Source: Reyranellaceae bacterium (GTDB taxonomy: Bacteria > Pseudomonadota > Alphaproteobacteria > Reyranellales > Reyranellaceae). From it: 64,000 bases of DNA. Numbering within the stretch: the first letter of the stretch is position 1; every line of letters starts with the position of its first letter. The notes under the pieces were generated by a model. The model was not told where the DNA came from. It made no database searches and saw only the letters and a list, made by a program, of their open reading frames with translations. A program made the translations under genes and the position numbers. The stretch covers positions 24,649 to 88,648 of the forward strand of contig JALHMM010000015.1 in the NCBI GenBank assembly GCA_022844045.1, written 5' to 3'. Below, one piece after another: positions 18,838-28,649 of this stretch.

Positions 18838-21800
18838 TCAGACCAGGTCGAAGTGAGCCGCGGTGACAGACGCGTTGGCCTGGAATATGCCGATGAGCGA
18901 CAGTTCCGCAGCCGACGTCTCGCCACCGCCCGCCTGGACCCACTGCCAGAGCGAGAAGTTGTTGCCATCGGAGGCGTCGGCCACCAGCAGCACATCCTCG
19001 CCGTTGCCCGCGTCCGTGAAGTTGAACTTCGTGTTGAAGGCGGTCGACACGGATGCCGCATTGCCGAGATCGGCTGTCGTCACAGCGCTGTTGAGCAGTA
19101 TTGCCTCGATGTCACCGTTGCCGGTTCCGATGTCGACCGTGACAGCGGCCCCACCGGCGGTCTGCACGGAGAACAGGAAGCTGTCGTTGCTGTTGCCGTC
19201 GTCGAGGGCTGTGTCGAGCGCCCCGCCGAAGACCACCCTGTCGATCTGCGCGGCCGTACCGGTCGCGTCGAAGTTGCTGACGGTGTCGCCGAACTCCGTC
19301 GTGTTGTCGAACCTGATCGTATCCTGCGCATCGTCGTCGGCCGCGCCGGTGTTGATCACGTCCGCGCCCACGCCACCGATCAGGAGATCGCCGGCCGCGC
19401 CGCCGTCGAGCGTATCGGCGCCGCCGCCGCCGGTCAGCGCGTTGGCCGCGCCGCTGCCGGTCAGGACGTCGACCTGCGCCGTTCCGACCACGTTCTCGAC
19501 GCTGGTGAGCGACGCGAAGCCGCTCGCCGTCCCCGCACCCAGGTTCACGGTCACCCCGACGGTCGACCCGCTGTAGTCCACCGTATCGCCGGTGCCGGCA
19601 CCGAGGTTCGCGTTGATGGCTTCGACGCCGGTGACCGCGCCGCCTTCGATCGGCGAGAGCACCGAGCCATTCCACACCACATCGAGCGTGTCGTTACCCG
19701 CGGTACCGAGGATGTTCAAGGTGTCGGTACCCGAGCCGCCATCGACCACATCGGCGCCGTCACCGATGGTGTAGTTGATCGTGTCGCTGTCGGCGCCGCC
19801 GTTGAGCGTGTCGGTGCCGGTGCCGCCCGTGAGGGTGTCGTTGCCGGCGTCGCCGTTCAACGTGTCGTTGCCGCCGTCGCCGGCCAGCACATCGCTGCCG
19901 CCGCCGCCGCTCAGCACGTTGACGCCACCGTTGCCGGTCAAGGCATCGCCGCCGGATCCACCGATGAAGTTCTCGATCGATACGACGACATCGGAGGTGG
20001 CGGCCGTGGTGCCCGACCCGCCGACGAGGATCGGCGCGGCACCACCCAGGTTGACCGTCAGGCCCGTGGCGTAGGCCGAATAGTTGGCGGTATCGGTACC
20101 GGCGCCGCCATCGAGCGTGTCGCGAAGGTTGTCCACCGTCGCGACCAGCGTGTCGTTGGCGCCGCCGCCGGCGAGCACGTTGGCGGCGGTGTTGCCGGTC
20201 AGCGTGTCGGCCTGGTTGCTGCCCGTCAGGTTCTCGAAGTTGAGCAGCGTGTCGGCCTCGCCGCCAGCCACCCCGTCGACATCCTGCGCGGTCGCGATCG
20301 CGAGGGAGATAACGACCCCCGTGGCCGCGTTGGCATAGCTCACCGTATCCGTGCCGCCCTGGCCGTTCAGCGTATTGCTGCCGCTGTTGCCAGTGATGAC
20401 GTTGTTCGAGCCGTTACCGGTGCCGTTGATGTTGGCGGTGCCGAGCAAGGTCAGGTTCTCGACGTCGCCATCGGTGATCGTGTACGTGGCGCCCGCCGTC
20501 GTCAGCAGGGCCTGCACGAGGTCGGTACCATCGCCGCCGAACTCCTGGACGACGTCAGCGGTGTCATGGACGGTGAACGTGTCGTTGCCGGAGTCGCCGA
20601 CCAGCGTGTTGGTCTGGCCCGCGAGCCCGATCAGATTGTCGTCGCCGTTTCCGCCGGTGACGTTCTCGATGTTGGCGATCGAGGTGAAGCCCGAAGCCGT
20701 TCCGGTCGTCAGGTTGACCGTGACGCCAGCCGCCGAGCCCTGATAGTTCAACGTATCGGTACCGCCGAGCATGTCGGCGGTCACGGACTCGACGTTGACG
20801 ATCGTGCCGTTTCCGCTGTCGCCGAACTCCGTCAGCGCGGTGCCGTTGAACGTCACCAGCAGTGTCTCGCCGCCGGTCGTTCCGGTGAGCACCAGTGTGT
20901 CGAAGTCGGCGCCACCGTCGACATCGTCGTCGTCGTCGCCGGCGGTCCACCTGATGGTGTCGTTGCCGCCGCCGCCGAAGATGACGTCGTCGTTGTCGCC
21001 GCCGGTGAGCTGGTCGTTGCCTTCGCCACCGTCCAGCACGTCTTCCTCGTCCATGCCGAACAGCACGTCGTCGCCGCCCAAGCCCACGAGGCGATCGTCG
21101 CCGTCGTCACCGTAGACGATGTCGGTCAGGCCGCTGCCGGAGATGGTGTTCCCGGCATCCGTCCCGGTCCTGATGTTGAAGACTTCGTTCGTGAAAAGCC
21201 CGCCGCTGTCCGTCGACCGGACGTTGAGCACGTAGGTCGTGTTCGCGGCCAGGCCACCGGTGCGCGACACGACGCCACCACTCGTCACCACGAACGCCGC
21301 GTCGCCTACCTGTTTGGTGTATGTGTGTGTGCCGCCATCGAGATCGACGGTGCTAAGGTTGGCGATCACGTCTGGCGAGCCCAGCGTGCCCGGTAGCGTC
21401 GACTCCGTCGGCCGCACGCCGTTCCAGCCGATGTCGCTCGGCGTCGCGGTGGGCGTACCCTCCACCACCATGTCGTTGAGCAGGATGGTGAACTGGCGCA
21501 CCGCGACCAGGGTTCCGCCAAGTGCCGGATCGGTGTCGTAGCTGTTGATGACAACCTGGTACTGGTTGTCGACCGGTGACTGGACCGCCTCGTAATCCAG
21601 CATCGTCGGCCCGCCCTGGTCGACCACCAGGGAGTAGCGCGGGAAGTTGTTAACGTCGACGCCGTTGCGGATGACCTTGAAGCGGCCGCCGGCGTTGTTG
21701 GCGGGATCGATCTGGTGGAACAGCGTGTTCAGATCGACGTCGGCCGGCGGGTTGCCGCCGATCGGCTCCGGATCGTAGTCGAGGTTGAAGGGGATCTGCA

Positions 21801-24800
21801 GCCCGACGATCGTGCCGCTCAGCGCGTTCTCGCTGACGCTGTACGCCACGGTCGGATTGTCCGTCGGCGCCGAGTAGACACGCTCAGTCACGCCGTTGAC
21901 ATCCTTGAACACGGCGACCGCGCGCAGGACATGCCCCGGATCGACGGAGCGAACGGTGTAGGTCTGCGATGTCTGGATCGTGGTCCAGCCAGAGTTGTTG
22001 CCGAACTCCGTGGTCTGCCACTCGAAGTTCAGGCCGATCGGCAACCCATTCGAGCCGAGCGGCGCTTCACTGGAACCGATACCGGTCAGGGTCGGGACCA
22101 GGACCTGGCCGACATAGGGCGTGACCTTACCGTCATATGGCGTGGGATCGCCGATCGTCACGACGCCGCCACTGATGATTGAGCCGGGGCCAGCGATCCT
22201 GATGGTCTGGTCGGCGAAGGTGAGGCGCTCGATATTCTTGAGCAGATCGGTGTCGTCGGTCAGCGCCCCTCGGCTGCTGGGGAGCTGGACCCCGTTGACG
22301 ACCGCGCCGACAGCGCCGGTGTCGCGATCACGCACGGAGATGAAGCCGTCGCCATTCAGATCGTAGGCGGCCTGGACAACGCCACTGACGATCGCGCCCT
22401 CGCCTTCGATATCGTACTCGAGCTTGGTGCCCTGGAAGATCGCCGTGTCGACGTCGTTCGCGTCGTTCCTCGAGCCGACCAGGGCGACCTGGCTGCCATC
22501 GCTGTTCAGGATCTCGCGCACGACGCTCATGTTGCCGGGGCTGATGGTGCGATCCAGCATCAAGGACGTCAGCGACCGGCCGCCAAAGGCCACGCTCGCA
22601 TAGTTGGGGCTGCCATCGGCGTTGGTGTTGTAGACCTTGCCGGCGAACTCACCCATGACCGCGGTATCCGTGGTCATCGAATCCGCGGCGTACGTCCCCG
22701 CGTTCGGACCGGTCGGGATAACGATCTTGATGCGCACGTTCAGCCAGGCATCGCCGTCGAGGATGTCGTAGCCGCCGCGACCGCGCAGGAAGTCGCTGCC
22801 GTCACCGCCGAGCAGGATGTTGCCGTCGCGGAAGCTCGAGACCGGCGCGGAGCCGGGGACCGGCGACGCGCCGCCGAACAGCGTCTGTCGCGCACCGGCG
22901 TTGCCGCCGACGCCGATCGCGTCGCCCATCAGCCGTTCGAGGCCGGCGATGCGGTTGATGCCTTCCTGGGTGAGCAGGTGATCGGCGAACAGTTCGGTCG
23001 GCACCGAGTCGGGCGCCGATGAGCCGCCACCCTTGTGGCCGCGGTCGTCGCCGTCCAGCGTGTCGCCGTACTTCCAGCCCGACAGGGCCTCGACCTGGTC
23101 GAAGCGGTCGCGCAGGACATCTTCCGGGATGGTGGTGAAGATCGGGATCTGCAGGTCGAACTTGACGCCCGCGGTATCGTACTTGGCGATGCCCCAGTCG
23201 AAGCCGAACATGCCTTCGTAGCGATACACGCTGGGCCCGGAGCCCATGATGTCGTCGCCCGACTCCGCGTCGTAGTCGGTCTCGTCGCCCTGCCCGAACA
23301 GGACGTCGTGGCCGATGATCGGGCTGTTGAAGAACAGCTCCGAGTTCTCGCCGGCGATGGTGTCGAACCCACCGCCGCCTTCGACCCAGTCGTCGCCCTC
23401 GTTGCCGAGCAGGAAATCCTTGCCCATGCCGCCCAGGATGAAGTCGGTCCCGACGCCGCCGAACACCTCGCTGGCATCCTGGCCGAGCACGATGTAGTCC
23501 TGGCCCTGGTCGCCGAACAGCAGGTCGGCGCCGCGCGCGGAGGTGATGACGTCGTCGCCCTGGTTGCCGCGCAGCACGTCGTCGCCGAACGGATCCTCGA
23601 TGATGTCGTTGCCCAAGCCGCCGAAGACGTCGTCCGACTCGGTCATGCCGTTGAGGTAGTCGTCGCCGCCGTCGCCCCACAGCGCGTCGATGCCGCTGTC
23701 GCCGTAGATCCGGTCGTTGCCCTCGGTGCCGCCAAGCACGTAGTGCTCGCCGCCCAGAACCCTGAGGTAGCCGCCGACATCGTGGACCACCGAGCCGACG
23801 GTGACGGTCGACGCTCCGGTGTAGTCGCGAACGACCTTGGGCCCGAGGATGCCCTCGAGGACCGGATTGCTGCCATCCCACAGCGGGTCGTTGCCGGCCG
23901 CCGCGCCGTTATAGTCGGCCTGGGCGATACCGCGATCGAGCTCGATGATGTGGTCGGGCGTGACGAACAGCGCGCCGTTGATATGCGTCGAATAGATGTC
24001 GCCCAGCGCGGTGTTGCGCATGACGATGTCGGCGAAGGTGTTGGGCTCGAGGTTGTTGAGGAAGTTCGTGCCCTGCGTCCGGGTCAGGTAGTACAGCCGG
24101 TCGCCGAACTGCAGATTCTCCATCTGCGCTTCGAAGACATAGTTGAACGTGACGCCCAGCATGCCGCCGAATTCCGGGCTCTTCTCGGCCAAGCCGCCGA
24201 TCCACAGATCGACCAGGTTGAGGCCGCCCTTGTCGCCGGCATAGGCGTTGCGGGCGTTGAGGAAGTCGAGGCGGTCCAAGGCCACCGTACCATCCGCATC
24301 CGGGCCATCGACACCGAACACCAGCTCTTCGGCGGCCGCGCGCTTCTCGGCGAGCGTGCTGACCGAGGTAATGCTGGTGTGCGTGCCGTAGGCGGCGATG
24401 AAGTTGACGATCGACGCCGCGTTCTTGATGTTCTGCGCGAAATCGAACCAGCTCTCATAAGGCTTGAGGTCGGCGAGGCCGGTGTCGTTGTAGAGCTGCG
24501 CGCGGGTCTCGTTGAGCGAGGGGATGCCCGTCTCGCGGCCGCGCGAGAGGTTGAGCGCCGCCAGGTCGAGCGGCAGCCCGAGCAGGTTGCTGCGGACATC
24601 GGTGACGATGAACTCATCGATCGCGTTGCCGACGTCGAGCGACAGGCCGCGGATCAGGTTGGCGTTGATCTCTTCGAGCGTGGCGCCGCTGCCGATATAG
24701 GCCTGCGGATTGAGGAACACCGCCAGCAGCGTCTGCTGGTCGGTCTCGTTGTTGAGCAGATTGAGGTTGTTGTCCAGCCGGTCGACCGTGCCGGTCAGCA

Positions 24801-26595
24801 TCGAGTGGCCGAAGCGGTACACCGTGTGGGCGAACTCCGCGACGATCGCCGGATTGACGTCGGGGCTGGTGTTGAAGACGAACGGGTCGACCATCGGCTG
24901 GATGCGCCGCGCGAACTCCTCGAACACCATATGCTGGTACTGCATCTCGGTCGCGAAGCGGGCCGCCTGGAACAGGCGCTCGCCGTCCCACACGAGACCG
25001 GCAGGGCTTGCCGGCACCGCCGCCACGTCGACCAGCAGCCACTCGTTGATGAAGGCGAGGTCGCCGGTGGCGATGATCGTCGCCTTGTTGGCGTCGACCA
25101 GACGGTTGTGCTCGGAGTGGAAGATGCTGTGGACGGCGGTCAGCGCGATGTTCTCGTTGCCGCGACCGTCGCCGGTGACGAAGTGCGCATTGAGCATCTC
25201 GTCGTCGTAGGTGTTCGCCAGTCCGTCGTCGCCGACTCCCGGATCCGCATCGGCCACCTGGTCGACTTCGCCGGCGTCCTTGATGCCGTTGTGATTGGTG
25301 TCGACAAAACCCGGCGACGCATGGTGCGCGATGTCGTTGAGGAACGCGTGGCCGGTGCCGATGGAACCCGCCGTGGTGATGCCGGCGGCCGTGCCTTCCT
25401 TGAGCCAGTTGGCGGCGTGGGTCGCGTCCGGCGCCATGACCATCTGGGCGTAGCCGTTGGGCCCGGCGATGAACTTGCCGTACTGGTCGGTCAGCAACAG
25501 CGGAACGTTGTGCACGTCATGATCGGTCAGCCTGATGCCCAGCATCGTGAGCGCCTGGGCCTTGACGTCGGCCCAGTTGCCGATCGCGCCGGCGACCGAG
25601 CCGGTCGCGCTGGAGCCATCGAGCATCTTGCCGGTGCTGACCGCGTCGCCGGCCGAGTTCAGCACATACTCGCGCAGGAAAACCTGGTGCGAAGGATGCG
25701 ATGTGTAGGTCTGGTTCTGGTCGACGAACGAGGTCGTGGTGTTCTCTTGACCCGTCACGCCGTTGACCGTCTTCGGCGTCGCGCGGGTCAGCGCCATGAA
25801 CTGGAGATGCGCGGGGAGATTGTCCGCGGCTTCGTTCACCACCGTGCCCGGATCGTCGACGAGAATGCCATCGGCGCCGGCGATCAGCGGGTCATCCGGC
25901 TGCAGCGGAATGTAGACGGTGCCGTTGCCGCCCTTGGTGACCAGATCCAGGCCGTGATCGAAGAACTGGCCGAAGAAGGTCATCCACGAATTGAAACCGG
26001 GCGACAGGCCGATGTCCGGTGACTGGTTGGGGATCGTCTGCAGCCACTCATTGGCGGCCGCGACGTTCGCGGGATTGGTGAACCAGGCTAGGGTCGGCGG
26101 GAACGCATGGTGCTCCTCGAAGGCGGCGACCGACAGCGGGTTGCTCAGGAACGTAGCGATCGCCGCCGGGTTGTTGACCGACATGTCGACGATGAGGTTC
26201 GAAATGATGCGAGGGTCGGCGTCGACGACGTTGCCGTTCAGGCCGTAATTGCCCTGAACCAGGATGCCCCCGGGGCCAGGGCCATTGAGATCGAACGAAT
26301 CGCCGTCGGTGTCGTTGCGGTAGACGGGGTCGGTCAGGCGCGGGAACAGCGTGTCAGCGGCGCCAAGCAGCGACTGGCCGGCGACGAGGCTGTTGAAGGA
26401 CCCATCGACGGTGCGCAGTCCGAACGGGGCGATCGCCGCATCGGCGGCGGACAACCCATAGGTGTCCATGATCGACTGCAGGATCGTCTTGGGCGCCGTC
26501 AACGGCGTGTAGCCCACCGACGTATCCTCAGCGATCTTGATCTGCTTCAGGATGAATTCGAGGTCGGCCTTATTGACCGTGAAGCTGGTCGTCAT
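18838..26595 (-). CDS. RTX animal-type heme peroxidase, MopA-like
   Basis: A 2585-residue putative secreted peroxidase. The N-terminal half is an animal heme peroxidase: Asp213-His214 in GQFFDHGLD (distal His and a covalent-heme acid), Arg478 and Glu481 in GDGRGNEN (catalytic Arg and second heme acid), EHNRL, and the proximal His at about 597 in RFGHSML. RTX nonapeptides follow at about 952-1130 (GGDGSDFLRG type), then cadherin/Ig-like domains (about 1560-1800), a second RTX block (about 1815-2410) and a C-terminal secretion domain. This architecture matches MopA, the calcium-binding Mn(II)-oxidising peroxidase of Aurantimonas and Erythrobacter. No Sec signal, consistent with type I export. 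GGGGGAAT precedes the ATG; the upstream 400 bp is AT-rich. Mn oxidation is inference. Confidence 0.9.
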   Translation of the reverse strand: MTTSFTVNKADLEFILKQIKIAEDTSVGYTPLTAPKTILQSIMDTYGLSAADAAIAPFGLRTVDGSFNSLVAGQSLLGAADTLFPRLTDPVYRNDTDGDSFDLNGPGPGGILVQGNYGLNGNVVDADPRIISNLIVDMSVNNPAAIATFLSNPLSVAAFEEHHAFPPTLAWFTNPANVAAANEWLQTIPNQSPDIGLSPGFNSWMTFFGQFFDHGLDLVTKGGNGTVYIPLQPDDPLIAGADGILVDDPGTVVNEAADNLPAHLQFMALTRATPKTVNGVTGQENTTTSFVDQNQTYTSHPSHQVFLREYVLNSAGDAVSTGKMLDGSSATGSVAGAIGNWADVKAQALTMLGIRLTDHDVHNVPLLLTDQYGKFIAGPNGYAQMVMAPDATHAANWLKEGTAAGITTAGSIGTGHAFLNDIAHHASPGFVDTNHNGIKDAGEVDQVADADPGVGDDGLANTYDDEMLNAHFVTGDGRGNENIALTAVHSIFHSEHNRLVDANKATIIATGDLAFINEWLLVDVAAVPASPAGLVWDGERLFQAARFATEMQYQHMVFEEFARRIQPMVDPFVFNTSPDVNPAIVAEFAHTVYRFGHSMLTGTVDRLDNNLNLLNNETDQQTLLAVFLNPQAYIGSGATLEEINANLIRGLSLDVGNAIDEFIVTDVRSNLLGLPLDLAALNLSRGRETGIPSLNETRAQLYNDTGLADLKPYESWFDFAQNIKNAASIVNFIAAYGTHTSITSVSTLAEKRAAAEELVFGVDGPDADGTVALDRLDFLNARNAYAGDKGGLNLVDLWIGGLAEKSPEFGGMLGVTFNYVFEAQMENLQFGDRLYYLTRTQGTNFLNNLEPNTFADIVMRNTALGDIYSTHINGALFVTPDHIIELDRGIAQADYNGAAAGNDPLWDGSNPVLEGILGPKVVRDYTGASTVTVGSVVHDVGGYLRVLGGEHYVLGGTEGNDRIYGDSGIDALWGDGGDDYLNGMTESDDVFGGLGNDIIEDPFGDDVLRGNQGDDVITSARGADLLFGDQGQDYIVLGQDASEVFGGVGTDFILGGMGKDFLLGNEGDDWVEGGGGFDTIAGENSELFFNSPIIGHDVLFGQGDETDYDAESGDDIMGSGPSVYRYEGMFGFDWGIAKYDTAGVKFDLQIPIFTTIPEDVLRDRFDQVEALSGWKYGDTLDGDDRGHKGGGSSAPDSVPTELFADHLLTQEGINRIAGLERLMGDAIGVGGNAGARQTLFGGASPVPGSAPVSSFRDGNILLGGDGSDFLRGRGGYDILDGDAWLNVRIKIVIPTGPNAGTYAADSMTTDTAVMGEFAGKVYNTNADGSPNYASVAFGGRSLTSLMLDRTISPGNMSVVREILNSDGSQVALVGSRNDANDVDTAIFQGTKLEYDIEGEGAIVSGVVQAAYDLNGDGFISVRDRDTGAVGAVVNGVQLPSSRGALTDDTDLLKNIERLTFADQTIRIAGPGSIISGGVVTIGDPTPYDGKVTPYVGQVLVPTLTGIGSSEAPLGSNGLPIGLNFEWQTTEFGNNSGWTTIQTSQTYTVRSVDPGHVLRAVAVFKDVNGVTERVYSAPTDNPTVAYSVSENALSGTIVGLQIPFNLDYDPEPIGGNPPADVDLNTLFHQIDPANNAGGRFKVIRNGVDVNNFPRYSLVVDQGGPTMLDYEAVQSPVDNQYQVVINSYDTDPALGGTLVAVRQFTILLNDMVVEGTPTATPSDIGWNGVRPTESTLPGTLGSPDVIANLSTVDLDGGTHTYTKQVGDAAFVVTSGGVVSRTGGLAANTTYVLNVRSTDSGGLFTNEVFNIRTGTDAGNTISGSGLTDIVYGDDGDDRLVGLGGDDVLFGMDEEDVLDGGEGNDQLTGGDNDDVIFGGGGNDTIRWTAGDDDDDVDGGADFDTLVLTGTTGGETLLVTFNGTALTEFGDSGNGTIVNVESVTADMLGGTDTLNYQGSAAGVTVNLTTGTASGFTSIANIENVTGGNGDDNLIGLAGQTNTLVGDSGNDTFTVHDTADVVQEFGGDGTDLVQALLTTAGATYTITDGDVENLTLLGTANINGTGNGSNNVITGNSGSNTLNGQGGTDTVSYANAATGVVISLAIATAQDVDGVAGGEADTLLNFENLTGSNQADTLTGNTAANVLAGGGANDTLVATVDNLRDTLDGGAGTDTANYSAYATGLTVNLGGAAPILVGGSGTTAATSDVVVSIENFIGGSGGDALTGNGGVNVLSGGGGSDVLAGDGGNDTLNGDAGNDTLTGGTGTDTLNGGADSDTINYTIGDGADVVDGGSGTDTLNILGTAGNDTLDVVWNGSVLSPIEGGAVTGVEAINANLGAGTGDTVDYSGSTVGVTVNLGAGTASGFASLTSVENVVGTAQVDVLTGSGAANALTGGGGADTLDGGAAGDLLIGGVGADVINTGAADDDAQDTIRFDNTTEFGDTVSNFDATGTAAQIDRVVFGGALDTALDDGNSNDSFLFSVQTAGGAAVTVDIGTGNGDIEAILLNSAVTTADLGNAASVSTAFNTKFNFTDAGNGEDVLLVADASDGNNFSLWQWVQAGGGETSAAELSLIGIFQANASVTAAHFDLV

Positions 26596-27337
26596 AGCTA
26601 TTCCCCCGGGAAAAATTTATTCGATCCCCAGCGGATATTTGCAGGACGCAAGCCAAGAATAAATGTCGTGAAAAAAGTTGAGCATTATCAACGCGTCGCG
26701 CGCCATTCACGCGAGATCGCTATACTGGGAAGTGAGCATTCAGAGATTAAAATAAGTGAGTGAATTGAAGGAATTGCGGACCACTTCCAACCAATTTCCA
26801 CGCGCGGCTGGGAGTTCTTCAGCGATTTTTCAGTCCGACCGGTAAAACAGAGCGCACAAAAAGGAGGCTCGTTGACGACGGACTGACGAGTTGGCAGTGC
26901 GTGTGAGTAAGATTTCTGACATCACACTGACAAATGAGCCTGAAACTTCACACTGATTTCCATTAGAAGTGGATGGAATAGTGATCTGCCCACTTTATTG
27001 ATTACGGCGATGGCTTTTCACGCTTTGTCCCGCGCGGCACGCACAGCTTCGGACAGCGCCTCGGTTTACACCGCCATCAAAGCGTGCCCAAAAAACAACC
27101 TAAACGAGCGGGCCCTTTGCCAAGGTCGGAGAGTTGCGATTCGAGCATGGCGGCCTTTCACTCCGCGCTTGGATCGAGCGCGGCCACGGGACCCGGCAGC
27201 AGATCGAACGCAGGGATCGGGTTTGGTGATGGCGTAAGCGCGCCTGCCGCTACTGAAGTCGCCGAGGAAGCATCGAACCAGCCGCGGCGAGAACTCGGGC
27301 GGCGATCAGCATGGCCGCATGCACTTCTATTCGGCAG
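26596..27337. other. Gene-free region upstream of the RTX peroxidase
   Basis: 742 bp without a convincing gene. The first about 400 bp next to the peroxidase start is AT-rich (for example 26600-26780 and 26880-26960) and probably holds its promoter. The rest (27000-27337) is GC-rich with no recognisable motif, tRNA or decayed gene that I could identify. Confidence 0.5.
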
Positions 27338-28024
27338 CTACACGACGGTCTTGACCACCACCATGTGGCTCGCGACGCGGCGCACGCCCTCGATGGTTTC
27401 CGCCAGCGCCCGGCACGCGTCGATCTCGCGCGTCGTGCCGGCTTCGCCCCACAGATGGACGACACCCGCCTCGACGATCACGTTGGCGACGATCGCGCCG
27501 GCCCAGTGCCTTGCCTTGAGCTCCGCCAGCAGGCGCTCACGGATCACCTGATCGTCGACATCGGGCGCCGGTTGCGCGGACGGATCGATCGCCAGCAGCG
27601 CGCGCAGCATGTCGCTGCGACTGACGATGCCGATCAGGCGATGCCCTTCCATCACCGGGAGACGTTTGATGGTGTGCCGATCCATGAGCTCGGCCAGCTC
27701 GCGCATCGAGGTGCGGGCGTTGGCGACGATCACGTCGCGGCTCATCACGTCGGCTACCAGCCGACCATGCGAACGCAGGAACGCCGAGGCTTGCCGCAGG
27801 TCGCTGGTGAGCAGCCCGCGCCACCACGGGGAGCGCTTCTCCGAGCGCAGCTCGCCGCGCCGCATGAGATCGGATTCGCTGATCAGGCCCACGAGCCTGC
27901 CGTCGGCGTTCAGCACCGGCAGGGCGCTGATGCGCCGCCCCAGAAGCATCCGCGCCGCCTCGTAGACGCTGGTCTCGGGCGAAACCGTCACCACGTCCGG
28001 CGTCATGATGTCGATGGCCTTCAT
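27338..28024 (-). CDS. CBS-pair and BON domain protein
   Basis: A 228-residue cytoplasmic protein. Two CBS motifs (MKAIDIMTPDVVTVSP and VADVMSRDVIVANA) make a Bateman module, which in other proteins senses adenine nucleotides or redox state, followed by a BON domain (about 155-228) with GVVHLWGEAG. CBS-BON proteins are frequent in low-oxygen regulons of alphaproteobacteria. The ATG at 28024 gives the usual MKAxDIM start. A perfect FNR box lies 129 bp upstream, between this gene and the divergent small membrane protein. Confidence 0.9.
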   Translation of the reverse strand: MKAIDIMTPDVVTVSPETSVYEAARMLLGRRISALPVLNADGRLVGLISESDLMRRGELRSEKRSPWWRGLLTSDLRQASAFLRSHGRLVADVMSRDVIVANARTSMRELAELMDRHTIKRLPVMEGHRLIGIVSRSDMLRALLAIDPSAQPAPDVDDQVIRERLLAELKARHWAGAIVANVIVEAGVVHLWGEAGTTREIDACRALAETIEGVRRVASHMVVVKTVV

Positions 28025-28152
28025 GGCGATCCCGCAGCCTCTCGTTGAAAGCCCCCGCACCGTGGCGCGAAGCCGCCGCCGCCGCCTTGACCTGGCTCAA
28101 CGCGCCAGCCCATCGGGCGCCGCGCGGATCCGCCGATGATTCGACCGCGGAA

Positions 28153-28166
28153 TTGATCGACATCAA
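28153..28166. promoter_or_regulatory. FNR/FixK box, perfect
   Basis: TTGAT-CGAC-ATCAA, the full consensus. It lies 54 bp before the small membrane protein gene at 28220 and 129 bp before the divergent CBS-BON gene, so it could serve both; spacing fits class II activation of the plus-strand gene best. Confidence 0.8.
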
Positions 28167-28219
28167 AGCGTCCGGGCGGTTTTGGGCGCATGCAGGGCGC
28201 GTCAACCGCGTGAGGTGCC

Positions 28220-28366
28220 ATGATGTCCGATGGAGAGATCGTTTTCCTCGCCCTGGTGATGGGCTGCTTCGCCGCCTTCGCCGTGTCCGTGATGTGGTTG
28301 CGCGCCGACTACGTGAAGCGCCGCCCGTCGACGGTCGACCACCAGCGGATGCAGATGGCCGAGTAG
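28220..28366 (+). CDS. 48-residue single-span membrane protein
   Basis: Starts with two ATG codons after GAGG and encodes MMSDGEIVFLALVMGCFAA followed by FAVSVMWLRADYVKRR: one TM (about 8-26) with a basic C-terminal tail on the cytoplasmic side. I do not recognise the family. The perfect FNR box 54 bp upstream and the hairpin just after the stop support a real, oxygen-regulated gene. It resembles the small single-TM subunits that accompany terminal oxidases (CydX, CcoQ, CcoM type), but the resemblance is by shape only. Confidence 0.6.
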   Translation: MMSDGEIVFLALVMGCFAAFAVSVMWLRADYVKRRPSTVDHQRMQMAE

Positions 28367-28387
28367 GCGCGGCCCTCCACCATCGCG

Positions 28388-28419
28388 GCGTACCGCCATC
28401 GGCGACGATGGTGGTACGC
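28388..28419. terminator. Hairpin between convergent genes
   Basis: GCGTACCGCCATCG (28388-28401) is mirrored by CGATGGTGGTACGC (28406-28419) with one G-T mismatch. It sits between the stop of the 48-residue gene and the convergent end of the cco-linked operon. There is no T-run, so it may be a Rho-assisted or mRNA-stabilising hairpin for either strand. Confidence 0.5.
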
Positions 28420-28430
28420 GCTCGCGTGCC

Positions 28431-28649
28431 TCACGGCCGCATGAAGGCCATCGGTTCATCGTCGTCGAGGTTCTCCGCGCTGGCGGTGAGCTCGGCGGCG
28501 ATATCGGCGTTGCTGCGCCCGGCGCTGCGGAACAGGCGCACGGCCTCGGCGATCAGCGCGCGCCCCACCACGTCGGGATCGATCGACCGTGCCGCGGCCT
28601 CCGCGCGCGCCGCCTCGGCGTGCCGCGCGGCGATCTCGTAGGCGCTCAT
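28431..28649 (-). CDS. Small helical protein at the end of the ccoGHIS operon
   Basis: 72 residues, MSAYEIAARHAEAARAEAAA and on, strongly helical and acidic at the C terminus (ENLDDDEPMAF), with no membrane segment. Its ATG overlaps the stop of the preceding gene as ATGA, so it belongs to the ccoG-H-I-S transcript. I do not recognise it; a regulatory or assembly role for the oxidase would be a guess. A longer in-frame start upstream gives an Arg-rich extension and was rejected. Confidence 0.55.
   Translation of the reverse strand: MSAYEIAARHAEAARAEAAARSIDPDVVGRALIAEAVRLFRSAGRSNADIAAELTASAENLDDDEPMAFMRP

Noticed and set aside
18814-26022. Very long open frames on the plus strand over the RTX peroxidase (around 18814-21396 and 23035-26022)
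   Set aside because: They are mirror images of the GC-rich repetitive peroxidase gene, with Asp/Arg/Val/Ala-rich low-complexity translation and no domain; the minus-strand gene has clear catalytic motifs.
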